From Crocinitomicaceae bacterium (GTDB taxonomy: Bacteria; Bacteroidota; Bacteroidia; Flavobacteriales_D; Crocinitomicaceae), in assembly GCA_023957475.1 (NCBI GenBank), contig JAMLHA010000001.1, forward strand, positions 1 to 64,000: 64,000 bases of DNA, read 5' to 3'. The notes below the pieces were generated by a model, which searched no databases, had not been told where the DNA came from, and saw only the letters and a program-made list of their open reading frames with translations. Positions within the stretch are counted from its first letter, which is position 1. Every line of letters starts with the position of its first letter. Made by a program: the position numbers and the translations under genes. Below, piece after piece: positions 24,926 through 33,518 of the stretch.

Positions 24926-26344
24926 TTAATCCACGTAACTCAACTTGATCATATTGGATTTTCCTAAATCTTCAAGTGGAATGGAAGTAATATTTATCAC
25001 CAATTCACCGTCTTTTAGCAATCCCTTATCTTTTAGTATGTTTTTGATGTCTGAAATGGTTTGGTTGGTGGATATTCGTTTGTCGTAATAAAAACCTTTC
25101 ACACCCCATATCAAGTTAATCTGAGTTAAAATGCTGCGGTTACTTGTAAATATGTAAATTGGGCATTTTGGGCGTTGTGAGGCCAATTTATAAGCTGTAT
25201 ATCCTGAAAAAGTCATGGTAAGAATTGCATCAGCATCTGTACGTTGCGCCAATCTAACTGCATTAAAACAAATTGAATCTGTAATAAATCGTGCTTGATT
25301 TCTTTCTGGAGCTTCTTCTTTATTGTACATTCCTTCAAACGTTTCCATTTTTTCAATGATATCAGCCATTGTTTGAATTACTTCAACAGGATGTGCACCA
25401 ACCGATGTTTCACCAGAAAGCATTACCGCATCAGCACCATCCAAAACAGCATTTGCAACGTCGTTTACTTCTGCTCTGGTAGGCATTAAATTGGATATCA
25501 TTGACTCCATCATCTGTGTAGCAACAATTACTGGTTTGGCATTCATTCTTGCACGGGTGATAATCATTTTTTGAATTAATGGAACGTTTTGAAAAGGCAC
25601 TTCAACACCCAAGTCACCTCTAGCAACCATCAATGCATCTGCTTCTTTGATAATTTCTTCAATCGTTTCAACAGCTTCTGGTTTTTCTATTTTAGCAATC
25701 ACTTTTGCTTTTGCTTCGCGTGCTGCAATGATGTTCTTTAATTCTCTGACATCTTCGGGTTTTCTTACAAATGATAACCCAATCCAATCTACACCATGTT
25801 CCAAAGCAAAATTCAAGTCTTCTCTATCTTTGTCGGTCAATGAAGGCATTGAGATAGCTGTGTTGGGAAAATTAACTCCTTTTTTAGAAGATAAAATTCC
25901 ACCTTGAATGACTTTAGCTTTAAATGTGTCTTTTTTATTGGTTTCTGTAACTTCAAGTGCCAATTTACCATCGTCTAATAGTATTTTTTCACCTGCGTTT
26001 ACATCTTTCGGCAATTGCTCGTAATTAATAGAAAAATGTTTTGCTGTACCCAGTACTTTTTTAGTCGTTATTTTTACGATTGCACCTTCTTCCAATAAAA
26101 CACCATTGTTTTGCATTTCATGGGTACGAATTTTAGGTCCTTGTAAGTCGGCAAGTATTGCAACGTTTAATGCCAATTCTTCATTCAGTTCTCGGATGTT
26201 TTTGATTGATTCAATATGGGCTTCATAGCCACCGTGTGAAAAATTTAAACGACAAACATTTAAACCAGCCAAAAACATTTTTTTTAATGTTTCTTTATTT
26301 GCTGTTGATGGACCGAGTGTTGCTACAATTTTAGTTCTTTTCAT
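24926..26344 (-). CDS. pyk: Pyruvate kinase
   Basis: 472 residues, full length. It converts phosphoenolpyruvate and ADP to pyruvate and ATP, the last step of glycolysis. Seen: the N-terminal TKIVATLGPSTANKETLKKM with the catalytic-site arginine segment CRLNFSHG; the substrate/metal site KIEKPEAVE and MVARGDLGVEVP; the signature SGETSVGAHPVE; and a C-terminal allosteric-type domain. The start lies one base after the stop of the IPExxxVDY gene, so the two are co-transcribed. Confidence 0.97.
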   Translation of the reverse strand: MKRTKIVATLGPSTANKETLKKMFLAGLNVCRLNFSHGGYEAHIESIKNIRELNEELALNVAILADLQGPKIRTHEMQNNGVLLEEGAIVKITTKKVLGTAKHFSINYEQLPKDVNAGEKILLDDGKLALEVTETNKKDTFKAKVIQGGILSSKKGVNFPNTAISMPSLTDKDREDLNFALEHGVDWIGLSFVRKPEDVRELKNIIAAREAKAKVIAKIEKPEAVETIEEIIKEADALMVARGDLGVEVPFQNVPLIQKMIITRARMNAKPVIVATQMMESMISNLMPTRAEVNDVANAVLDGADAVMLSGETSVGAHPVEVIQTMADIIEKMETFEGMYNKEEAPERNQARFITDSICFNAVRLAQRTDADAILTMTFSGYTAYKLASQRPKCPIYIFTSNRSILTQINLIWGVKGFYYDKRISTNQTISDIKNILKDKGLLKDGELVINITSIPLEDLGKSNMIKLSYVD

Positions 26345-26345
26345 T

Positions 26346-26783
26346 TTACAATATAATATTTTTTGTTGATGATAAGGTATCAGGATCTAAGATGAATACT
26401 GCTAGAATACAATCAATTTGTTTTAACTTATCTCCAAGTAATTTTTTTTCAATTACTTCATTTTCTTCTATCAATAAAAAATAATCAATTGATGGTTTTT
26501 CAGGTATTAAGAATTTACCATTTTCTTTATTTTTTATTAAATAGTAGTTAACCCGATTATCATCATCGTAGTATTCAAACATGGAATGCTTCTGATGAAT
26601 TTGTTCGTTTTTTTTAGTGATAGTAATTACGAAAGGGTTATCTGACTGAGCAAATTGAAATGTTAATGCTTTATTAATGTTCCACGCTAGTCTATAGCCA
26701 TTGTGATGGCTACAAATACCAATCAGATCAAATGCAATTTTCTCATCATCTATGTCCAATAAGTGTTTTTTTTGTTTAGCCAT
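26346..26783 (-). CDS. IPExxxVDY family protein
   Basis: 145 residues, soluble. The C-terminal half contains IPEKPSIDYFLLI, a match to the IPExxxVDY motif that defines a small Bacteroidota family usually encoded next to pyruvate kinase, as here. Other features are an N-terminal HLLDIDDEKIAFDLIGI segment and aromatic-rich beta strands. Its role is unknown; the fixed link to pyk suggests something connected to glycolysis or its control, which is inference. I start at ATG 26783, two codons after an in-frame GTG. Confidence 0.85.
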   Translation of the reverse strand: MAKQKKHLLDIDDEKIAFDLIGICSHHNGYRLAWNINKALTFQFAQSDNPFVITITKKNEQIHQKHSMFEYYDDDNRVNYYLIKNKENGKFLIPEKPSIDYFLLIEENEVIEKKLLGDKLKQIDCILAVFILDPDTLSSTKNIIL

Positions 26784-26860
26784 AGTCACTCAAAAATTGT
26801 CACACAAAACGTTGCCCTCTCTTATCGTTTGAGAAGAATATCAAAATCAGAAGAGAAAGA

Positions 26861-28567
26861 TTAATTATTGTCTTCGTTAACCGAAGGCTTTATATAAGCA
26901 TCTTTAAAGTTCAGATCTTCTAAAATATTAGCCTTAACACCTTTAACTCTAGCATTTACCATGAATAGCATATTGTTTACTACCAATGGTGCAACTACAG
27001 CGTCTTGTGCAATTTTAGATTGTGCTTTGATAAAATAATAACCTCTTTTTCTAGCATCTTTTTCTAATTGAGCTGCTTGATAGTTGGTATTAAATTCATC
27101 ATTGCTATATCTAAACTGATTAGCAACATTATTATTAGAATAAAAGTTTTCTAAGAAAGATAATGGACTTGGATAATCAGCTATCCAACCTGCTCTCCAA
27201 ATTTTTGCTTCACCATTGCTGATTGCTGCTTCTCTTTCTGTCAATGTACACAATTTAATTGACAAGTTAACATTCAACTCGCGTTTGATGATTGCACAGT
27301 AACCTTTGATTAACGCTTCGTTTTTAGAACCTTCAACACCGTTAACATAAATCACCGTTTCAGGGAAGTTGTTACCATTTGCATAACCAGCTTGAGCTAA
27401 TAATTTACGTGCCTTTTCTGGATTAACTGCTGGAGAAGGTGTTTGGTTATTTGTGCCTTCAATTTCTGGAACAAAACCATTTGTTGCAGGATATCCATCA
27501 CCACCAATGTACTTTTCAATCAATTCAGAAGGGTCAACTGCATAAACAAATGCTTCTCTAACATCTTTGGAAGCAAATACGCCTTCAGCAGTGTTAAATC
27601 CAATGTATTCAATGTTTAAACTTTGTGAAGATTCTACTTTATGCTTCACGTTCTTTCCAGCCATCGCTTCTTGTAATGTTCCCAATACATTTTCGATTTC
27701 ATCAGCAGGAATGTCTAACAATAAATCAATATCCTTGTTTCTGAAAGCCAACATTTCTTCTTTTTTACTTGGAATGTATTTAAGAAGAATAGAAGATAAA
27801 TAAGGCAATTGGTTACCAAATTCATCTTTTTGCCAGTAACTGTCGTTTCTAACCAATCGAATACCATTTTTATCCATTTTTTCTAATTTAAATGGACCTG
27901 TTCCTACTGGATGTGTTTTTATGTCGTTGCCATATTTTTCAATTGCTTCTTTCGGGAAGATAACAATGTTTTTTCTAGTCAATAACTCTTCAAAACCAAT
28001 GAATGGTTTGTTTAAAGTAATTTCAACAGCATCACCTTTTACTTTAATTCCAGGAACACCATCTTTAGGGAAAGATTTTGTTGAAGATGCCTTAAACTCA
28101 GAAGCACCCTTGATTTTATTTACTAATGAATTTTCATCTTTATTTAACTCACTTCCAGAACAAGCAAAATCAAGTGAATATTTAACATCCTCAGGAGTTA
28201 ACTCTCTTCCTTTTCCACCGAAACAAGCATCTTCGTGAAAATAAACACCTTTTCTAATTTTGAATGTATATACATCACCCGCATCATTTGAAGAAAAATC
28301 AGTTGCTATACCTGGAATTACTTTTAATGTTGTTGGCTCAATATTTAATAGCGTTTCGTAAATTTGAGAAGAAATGCTAATTACATGCTTGTTTGCAGCA
28401 GCAAGTGGAAAAGTTTCATTAATTTCTTCAGAATTAGAGAAAACTAATTCACCACCGTATGTTCTACCACCATTAATTAATGTGATATCATCTGTTTTTG
28501 TTTCCTTTCCTCCACAAGAAGTTAATAGTAGTATAGAGGAGAGAGTAATATAATAAATTGACTTCAT
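26861..28567 (-). CDS. Oligopeptide/dipeptide ABC transporter substrate-binding lipoprotein (SBP family 5)
   Basis: 568 residues. A lipoprotein signal with the lipobox LLTSC near residues 16-20 is followed by a full family-5 solute-binding domain. Landmarks: ITLNKPFIGFEELL, HPVGTGPFKLEKMDKNGIRLVRND, the ...VREAFVYAVDPSEL segment and WIADYPSPLSFLENFYS. Such proteins deliver peptides or similar solutes to an ABC importer. No permease or ATPase gene is in this window, so it is an orphan here. ATG 28567 is preferred over the upstream TTG 28573. A -7-like TATATTTG lies 28 bases upstream. Confidence 0.88.
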   Translation of the reverse strand: MKSIYYITLSSILLLTSCGGKETKTDDITLINGGRTYGGELVFSNSEEINETFPLAAANKHVISISSQIYETLLNIEPTTLKVIPGIATDFSSNDAGDVYTFKIRKGVYFHEDACFGGKGRELTPEDVKYSLDFACSGSELNKDENSLVNKIKGASEFKASSTKSFPKDGVPGIKVKGDAVEITLNKPFIGFEELLTRKNIVIFPKEAIEKYGNDIKTHPVGTGPFKLEKMDKNGIRLVRNDSYWQKDEFGNQLPYLSSILLKYIPSKKEEMLAFRNKDIDLLLDIPADEIENVLGTLQEAMAGKNVKHKVESSQSLNIEYIGFNTAEGVFASKDVREAFVYAVDPSELIEKYIGGDGYPATNGFVPEIEGTNNQTPSPAVNPEKARKLLAQAGYANGNNFPETVIYVNGVEGSKNEALIKGYCAIIKRELNVNLSIKLCTLTEREAAISNGEAKIWRAGWIADYPSPLSFLENFYSNNNVANQFRYSNDEFNTNYQAAQLEKDARKRGYYFIKAQSKIAQDAVVAPLVVNNMLFMVNARVKGVKANILEDLNFKDAYIKPSVNEDNN

Positions 28568-28595
28568 TTCCAATGAAAGATTAAAATTTAAGATA

Positions 28596-28603
28596 CAAAT
28601 ATA
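28596..28603 (-). promoter_or_regulatory. Candidate -7 promoter element (TATATTTG, minus strand)
   Basis: Reads TATATTTG on the minus strand from 28603 to 28596, an exact TAnnTTTG match, 28 bases before the ATG of the substrate-binding lipoprotein. No clear -33 TTG is seen at 17-23 bases. Confidence 0.35.
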
Positions 28604-28703
28604 AAAATATTTAATTAATCGTTTGTATTATCTTAATTTTTTTACGTATAGTTTTTATAAAAGTTTCATTATTTGGTAATTAAATTCAAATAATTTATTT
28701 TTT

Positions 28704-29675
28704 CTATTCATATCCAATGGTTGTTCGCACACGTTTTAAAACAGATTGAGCATATTTTCGAGCTTTTTCTTCTCCAACAGTTAATGCTTCAATAATTTCT
28801 TGTGGATGTTCCATTAAATACCAATATTTTTCTCGTTGAGCTTTGTATTTTGCGACAATTAAGTCAAAAAGTGCTTGTTTGGCATGCCCATATCCATACC
28901 CTCCAGCTTTGTATAATTGTGCCATGTTTTCAATTTCTTCTTCCGTTGCCAATAACTTGTATAAAGCAAAAACATGACACGTTTCTGGATCTTTTGGATC
29001 TTCCAATTCTTTGCTATCTGTTTGGATGGACATGATTTGTTTTCTCAATTGCTTGTCTGGTAAAAAGATATTGATGAAATTATTTCTTGATTTACTCATT
29101 TTTTGACCATCTGTGCCTGGAATAATCTTCGTGTTCTCGTTTACAATTGCTTCTGGAATGACAAATATCTCTTTAAATTGTGCATGAAAACGTGAAGCAA
29201 CATCTCGGGTAAATTCAAGGTGTTGTTCTTGGTCTTTTCCAACCGGAACAAATTCAGCATCGTATAGTAAAATATCTGCCGCCATTAACATAGGGTAGGT
29301 AAATAACCCTCCGTTTACATCGCCCAATCGATCGGCTTTGTCTTTGAAACCATGTGCCAAACTCAATCGTGAAAATGGAAACAAACAAAGCAAATACCAC
29401 ATCAATTCGGTCACTTCGGGTATCTGACTTTGACGGTAAAAAACCGTTTTATGAATATCTACTCCAAAACTTAACCAAGTTGCTGCTGTCGATAACGTGT
29501 TTTCGCGTAATTCTGTCGGGTTTTTAATTTGTGTAAATGAATGCAAGTCCGCAATAAATAAAAACGCTTCGTTTTCTGTCTTGTTTGACATTTCTATTGC
29601 TGGAATAATTGCTCCTAATAAATTCCCTAAATGTGGAGTACCAGTGCTTTGAATACCTGTTAAAATTCGTGACAT
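28704..29675 (-). CDS. trpS: Tryptophan--tRNA ligase
   Basis: 323 residues, a class I aminoacyl-tRNA synthetase that charges tRNA-Trp. The HIGH-type motif is PHLGN (GIQSTGTPHLGNLLGA near residues 7-22) and the KMSKS motif is intact (GQKMSKSRNNF near 193). Also typical are YPMLMAADILLYDAEFVPVGKDQEQHLEF and the C-terminal helical domain. It stands alone, divergent from mgtE with 96 bases between coding starts. Confidence 0.96.
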   Translation of the reverse strand: MSRILTGIQSTGTPHLGNLLGAIIPAIEMSNKTENEAFLFIADLHSFTQIKNPTELRENTLSTAATWLSFGVDIHKTVFYRQSQIPEVTELMWYLLCLFPFSRLSLAHGFKDKADRLGDVNGGLFTYPMLMAADILLYDAEFVPVGKDQEQHLEFTRDVASRFHAQFKEIFVIPEAIVNENTKIIPGTDGQKMSKSRNNFINIFLPDKQLRKQIMSIQTDSKELEDPKDPETCHVFALYKLLATEEEIENMAQLYKAGGYGYGHAKQALFDLIVAKYKAQREKYWYLMEHPQEIIEALTVGEEKARKYAQSVLKRVRTTIGYE

Positions 29676-29719
29676 ATTTAGATTTTGATGCGAAGATAAT
29701 CATTAATTTATTTAAATAC

Positions 29720-29751
29720 TTTGATTGTTTTAAGAAAGAAACCTAAATTTG
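29720..29751 (+). promoter_or_regulatory. Promoter of mgtE (TTTG-N20-TAAATTTG)
   Basis: The -33 element TTTG is at 29720-29723 and the -7 element TAAATTTG at 29744-29751, separated by 20 bases. Both match the Bacteroidota vegetative promoter consensus. The predicted start of transcription near 29758 leaves a leader of about 15 bases before ATG 29772. Confidence 0.7.
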
Positions 29752-29771
29752 CAGTGTTAAAATCTAAAAAA

Positions 29772-31124
29772 ATGAGATTTAATTTAACCAAAGAATTTAT
29801 CGATCAAACGAAAACTGCAATTGCGGCGAATGATGCTGATTGGTTAAAATTGAATGTTTTAGATTTACACTTTGCCGATATCGCTGAGATTCTTCATCCT
29901 CTAACCAATGCAGAAGCTAAGTTTGTTTACTTCTTAATGGATGAAGATCAACAATCTGAGGTGCTGATGGAGTTGGAAGAGGATGTTCGGGATCGTTTCC
30001 TAGCTTCTTTATCTACTCAAGAAATTGCTTCTCAATTAGAAAATCTGGATTCGGATGATGCGGCTGATATCTTAGGTGAATTGTCCGACAAGAAAGTGCA
30101 AGAGGTCATTTCCTTGATGCAGGATGATGAGGCTGCTGGTGATATCGTTGATTTGTTGAAATACAAAGACGGGACAGCTGGTAGTTTGATGCAGAAGGAG
30201 TTTATCAAGGCTAAAATTGATTGGGCAATTGATAGAGCTTTGTTGGAACTAAGAAGACAAGCTGAGGACGTTAAACGTGTTTATACTATTTATGTAGTGG
30301 ATGATTCTGACCGTTTAATGGGAGTGCTTTCATTGAAAGATATGCTCTATTCTAAACCAAAAACAAAAATTGCGGACATTTACAACGAAAAAAATATCAT
30401 TTCAGTAAAAACCAATGAGATAACTGAAGTTGTTGCCAAAACAATGGATAAATACGGTCTTGTGTCCATTCCTGTTGTTGATTTACAAAATAAATTGGTG
30501 GGAAGAATTACCATTGATGACGTTGTAGAATTTATCAAAGAGGAAGCGGATAAAGATTTTCAAATGGCTTCTGGTATCTCCGAAAAGGTAGAACATTCTT
30601 CTTCTGTTTGGAAAATCTCTAGAGCTCGTTTGCCTTGGTTGATTATTGGAATGTTGGGTGGTACAATGAGTGCACACGTTATTTCTGGTTTCGAAGAGCA
30701 AATTAGTCAAGTTACGGCATTGGCATTTTTTATTCCGTTGATTACTGCGATGGGTGGAAATGTTGGTGTGCAATCTTCTGCTATTGTGGTGCAATCTCTT
30801 GCTAAGGGAAGCGATATTTTTTCCAATGTGTTTAAAAAAGTAGGAAAAGAACTCTTAGTGGCAATTTTGAATGGTGTATTGCTTTCTACTATTATATATG
30901 GTATTGGAATTTTATTTGAAGGTGCTAAATTGGCTATCGTAGTTAGTCTTTCCTTATTTACGGTGATTATTTTTGCCTCTGTTTTTGGTGTTTTGATTCC
31001 TTTGGGATTAAAGAAATTTAAAGTTGACCCTGCGTTGGCTATAGGTCCTTTTGTCACCACTCTAAACGATATTATCGGTTTGTTTATCTACTTTACAATC
31101 GGCGTTTATTTATACAAATTCTAA
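29772..31124 (+). CDS. mgtE: Magnesium transporter MgtE
   Basis: 450 residues. The N-terminal MgtE_N superhelix (about 20-125, LDSDDAADILGELSDKKVQEV) is followed by two CBS domains (about 130-255, VYTIYVVDDSDRLMGVLSLKD and GLVSIPVVDLQNKLVGRITID). Five transmembrane helices form the C-terminal domain, with the conserved PLITAMGGNVGVQSSAI and the acidic ion-site segment FVTTLNDIIGLFIYF. MgtE is a Mg2+-gated channel, closed by Mg2+ bound in the cytosolic domains. ATG 29772 is chosen over the in-frame TTG 29721, which falls inside the promoter. It overlaps the next gene by TAATG. Confidence 0.95.
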   Translation: MRFNLTKEFIDQTKTAIAANDADWLKLNVLDLHFADIAEILHPLTNAEAKFVYFLMDEDQQSEVLMELEEDVRDRFLASLSTQEIASQLENLDSDDAADILGELSDKKVQEVISLMQDDEAAGDIVDLLKYKDGTAGSLMQKEFIKAKIDWAIDRALLELRRQAEDVKRVYTIYVVDDSDRLMGVLSLKDMLYSKPKTKIADIYNEKNIISVKTNEITEVVAKTMDKYGLVSIPVVDLQNKLVGRITIDDVVEFIKEEADKDFQMASGISEKVEHSSSVWKISRARLPWLIIGMLGGTMSAHVISGFEEQISQVTALAFFIPLITAMGGNVGVQSSAIVVQSLAKGSDIFSNVFKKVGKELLVAILNGVLLSTIIYGIGILFEGAKLAIVVSLSLFTVIIFASVFGVLIPLGLKKFKVDPALAIGPFVTTLNDIIGLFIYFTIGVYLYKF

Positions 31125-32062
31125 TGAAAGTTTTATTTATTGACACGGTTCACGACATTCTTCAAAAGAGATTGGAACAAAAAGGTGTTGAATGCATTGA
31201 CGGCACAACGTGGTCTTTGGAAGTAACAAAAGAAGCACTAACTGATATGGACGGAATCGTTATTCGTTCTCGTTTTAGATTGGATGAAAGTATTCTAAAG
31301 TTTGCTCCTCAACTCAAATTTATTGCTCGTTCTGGCGCAGGAATGGAAAATATCGACAGTGATTATTGCGAAAAAAGGAATATCCAACTATTCAATGCTC
31401 CCGAAGGAAATTGCACAGCTGTTGCCGAACATGCTCTTGGCATGATTTTAGCACTATTTAATCAACTGAAGAAAGGAGATGCAGAAATAAGAAAAGGAAT
31501 TTGGGATAGAGAAGGAAATAGGGGGTTGGAGTTGACTGGAAAAACGGTTGGTATTATCGGATATGGTCACAATGGAAGTGCTTTTGCGAAAGTGTTAAGG
31601 GGCTTTGATTGTAAAATATTGGCGTATGATAAATACAAAACAGGCTTTGGAAATGATTGGGTGACAGAGTCAACGTTGGAGGAATTGTACGAACAAGCAG
31701 AAATCATTAGTTTTCATATTCCACAAAACGAAGAAACTATTTATTGGGGAAATACCGATTTTTTTGAACAAGTGAAACACCCATTTTTTCTTATCAACCT
31801 ATCACGGGGTAAAATTATAAGAATTGCAGATCTGATGAATGCCATCAATAACGGTAAAGTGAAAGGTGCTGTGTTGGATGTTTTGGAGTTTGAAAGTTCA
31901 AGTTTTGCTTCAATTTTTGGAGAAGATATCCCAACAGATTTTAAAGAATTGATAAAAAGTGATAAAGTGTTGCTCTCACCACATGTTGGTGGATGGACAG
32001 TTGAAAGCTATTTTAAATTGAGCAACGTATTAGCGGATAAAGTTATTGCAGCATATTTTTGA
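31124..32062 (+). CDS. D-isomer 2-hydroxyacid dehydrogenase family protein (SerA-like)
   Basis: 312 residues. An N-terminal substrate domain with the catalytic-site pattern FIARSGAGMENID is followed by an NAD-binding Rossmann domain, GKTVGIIGYGHNGSAFAKVL (about 138-157). The catalytic residues of the family are visible: Arg in LINLSRGKII, Glu in DVLEFE and His in SPHVGGWT. The closest role is D-3-phosphoglycerate dehydrogenase (first step of serine synthesis), but it lacks the C-terminal ACT domain and could act on another 2-hydroxyacid. It is translationally coupled to mgtE by TAATG. Confidence 0.85.
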   Translation: MKVLFIDTVHDILQKRLEQKGVECIDGTTWSLEVTKEALTDMDGIVIRSRFRLDESILKFAPQLKFIARSGAGMENIDSDYCEKRNIQLFNAPEGNCTAVAEHALGMILALFNQLKKGDAEIRKGIWDREGNRGLELTGKTVGIIGYGHNGSAFAKVLRGFDCKILAYDKYKTGFGNDWVTESTLEELYEQAEIISFHIPQNEETIYWGNTDFFEQVKHPFFLINLSRGKIIRIADLMNAINNGKVKGAVLDVLEFESSSFASIFGEDIPTDFKELIKSDKVLLSPHVGGWTVESYFKLSNVLADKVIAAYF

Positions 32063-32158
32063 TTATTCCAAACTCAAAGCAACAATACAATTTTACGTAA
32101 AACTTTCAAACACGAAGCTTTTTGGAGTTTTGCTTTGAACGATTTATAGCGACTGCCT

Positions 32159-32686
32159 TCATTGTCCAAAATTTAATATTTCTTCTCTGTCGTTAGGTAA
32201 ATTATATTTTTCCAATAGGTCTAACAAATATTTTTTAAAGTTTATACTTATTCCTCCTTCTGAACAGCAATACCCACCGTTTCCACTGCACATACACTCT
32301 CCTTGTCGTTGAACTCTTAAAGGAAAAGTTGCAAAAAGGTCGTTGGTCCACAAATTGATAAGAATTTCTTCTTTTACTTTCCCTTTCTTATAAAAGATTA
32401 TCCCCAAGTCATACACGGGAGTGCTTGCTTGACTTTGTCCGTAAGAGTCTTTTTGTCTTATTATCCTATTAAATTCTTTTGCGTCTTCCGTTGTTAATGT
32501 TGCTTGTCCTGTAATTATTATAGTGTTAAGTCTTTCTCCTGTTTTGAAGTCATGTTCATAAGTCAGGTCATCTAAAGTTTGAACTACAACACTATCGTAA
32601 TTTTTATATCTATAATCGTTCTTGACTCCCTGCCCGTAAACAGTTGCGCTTAATGGAAAGATAATATGTAAAAATAGTTGTTTCAT
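32159..32686 (-). CDS. Secreted protein of unknown function with a cysteine cluster
   Basis: 175 residues. The N-terminus is a signal peptide (MKQLFLHIIFPLSATVYGQG). The mature part includes a region of mixed strands (ERLNTIIITGQATLTTEDAKEFNRII), then VYDLGIIFYKKGKVKEEILINLW. A tight cysteine group follows, CMCSGNGGYCCSEGG, near 131-145, and a helical end. The cysteines could bind metal or form disulphides in the periplasm. I recognise no family. It is a single gene between serA-like (convergent) and the GGGP synthase, with slightly different flanks including a short tandem repeat upstream. Confidence 0.6.
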   Translation of the reverse strand: MKQLFLHIIFPLSATVYGQGVKNDYRYKNYDSVVVQTLDDLTYEHDFKTGERLNTIIITGQATLTTEDAKEFNRIIRQKDSYGQSQASTPVYDLGIIFYKKGKVKEEILINLWTNDLFATFPLRVQRQGECMCSGNGGYCCSEGGISINFKKYLLDLLEKYNLPNDREEILNFGQ

Positions 32687-32723
32687 TAATTATTTTCTTG
32701 ATTTTCATTGGTTATCACTAACT

Positions 32724-32800
32724 TGTCAACCGTCAACAAGTCAACAAGTCATCTGTCATCAAGTCAACCAGTCATCAAATCAACCAGTCATCAAGTCACC
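32724..32800. repeat. Degenerate 7-8 bp tandem repeat array
   Basis: About ten head-to-tail units of the type AAGTCAAC / CAGTCATC / TGTCATC fill 32724-32800. The array lies between the start of the unknown secreted protein gene and the end of the GGGP synthase gene, and its right edge supplies the GGGP synthase stop codon. It looks like a microsatellite that may vary between strains. Confidence 0.7.
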
Positions 32801-33518
32801 CATCAATTTTCAACAATTTCAAGTCCAATAAAAAGTCAATATCTTCTTCGATCTTATTGCCAACAACAGCAATGTTTGCACCTGCTTGAAACAAAGATTC
32901 TATTTGATGAACAGAACGAATTCCGCCACCAACGATGATTGGCTGTTCTAACTTTTTAAACGCTTGAACCAATTCAGTAGAAACACTGTTTTTTGCGCCA
33001 CTTCCTGCGTCCATAAAAATGGCTTGATGTCCAATTAATTTACCAGCCAACGCAGTTTGATAGGCGATGGAAATTTGGTGTTGCGGAATCGGGGTTGTTT
33101 GACTAACATAAGCAACAGATGATTGTGTGCCACCATCAATTAGTAAATAAGAAGTAGAAATTACTTCCAAATTAGATTCGGCAATTTTTTGAGCAGCTTG
33201 AACGTGGTGTGTGATTAAAAAATCTGGATTTCTTCCAGAAATTAAGTTCAACAATAAGATACCATCTGCTTGATCGGAAACTTGACTGGAAGAACCAGGG
33301 AAAATAATAAGCGGAATAGTGGCGTACTTTTTTAAAAAACCAATGGTTTGATTGAATTCTTTTTCACTTACGGTACTTCCACCAATAAATATGAAATCAA
33401 CACCAGAAAAATGAATTTTTTCGGTTAACTGTTGCACTTGTTGTTCCGATTGGCATTTTTCAGGGTCAATCAAAACGGCAATTTTATGCTGATTTCTTAT
33501 GGATTCAAGTAAGCTCAT
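32796..33518 (-). CDS. Geranylgeranylglyceryl/heptaprenylglyceryl phosphate synthase family protein
   Basis: 240 residues with a TIM-barrel fold. Landmarks: IAVLIDPEK (phosphate/substrate strand near 15), FIFIGGSTVSEKEF, IIFPGSSSQVSDQADGILLLNLISGRNPDFL (in parts) and the phosphate-binding end IIVGGGIRSVHQIESLFQAGANIAVVGN. The family makes an ether bond between a polyprenyl diphosphate and sn-glycerol-1-phosphate; it is archaeal lipid chemistry that also occurs in Bacteroidota and Firmicutes. The bacterial Bacteroidota product is not firmly known. Its start overlaps the end of the phosphopantetheinyl transferase gene by 14 bases, so the two are coupled. Confidence 0.9.
   Translation of the reverse strand: MSLLESIRNQHKIAVLIDPEKCQSEQQVQQLTEKIHFSGVDFIFIGGSTVSEKEFNQTIGFLKKYATIPLIIFPGSSSQVSDQADGILLLNLISGRNPDFLITHHVQAAQKIAESNLEVISTSYLLIDGGTQSSVAYVSQTTPIPQHQISIAYQTALAGKLIGHQAIFMDAGSGAKNSVSTELVQAFKKLEQPIIVGGGIRSVHQIESLFQAGANIAVVGNKIEEDIDFLLDLKLLKIDG

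Noticed and set aside
28668-28694. ATTATTTG / CAAATAAT inverted repeat downstream of trpS.
   Set aside because: The stem is 8 bp of mostly AT and no T-run follows on the trpS strand, so it is not a convincing terminator.
32074-32138. TCAAAGCAA and TTGCTTTGA, a 9-bp inverted repeat after the hydroxyacid dehydrogenase gene.
   Set aside because: The halves are 47 bases apart and no T-run follows; structure is possible but not supported.
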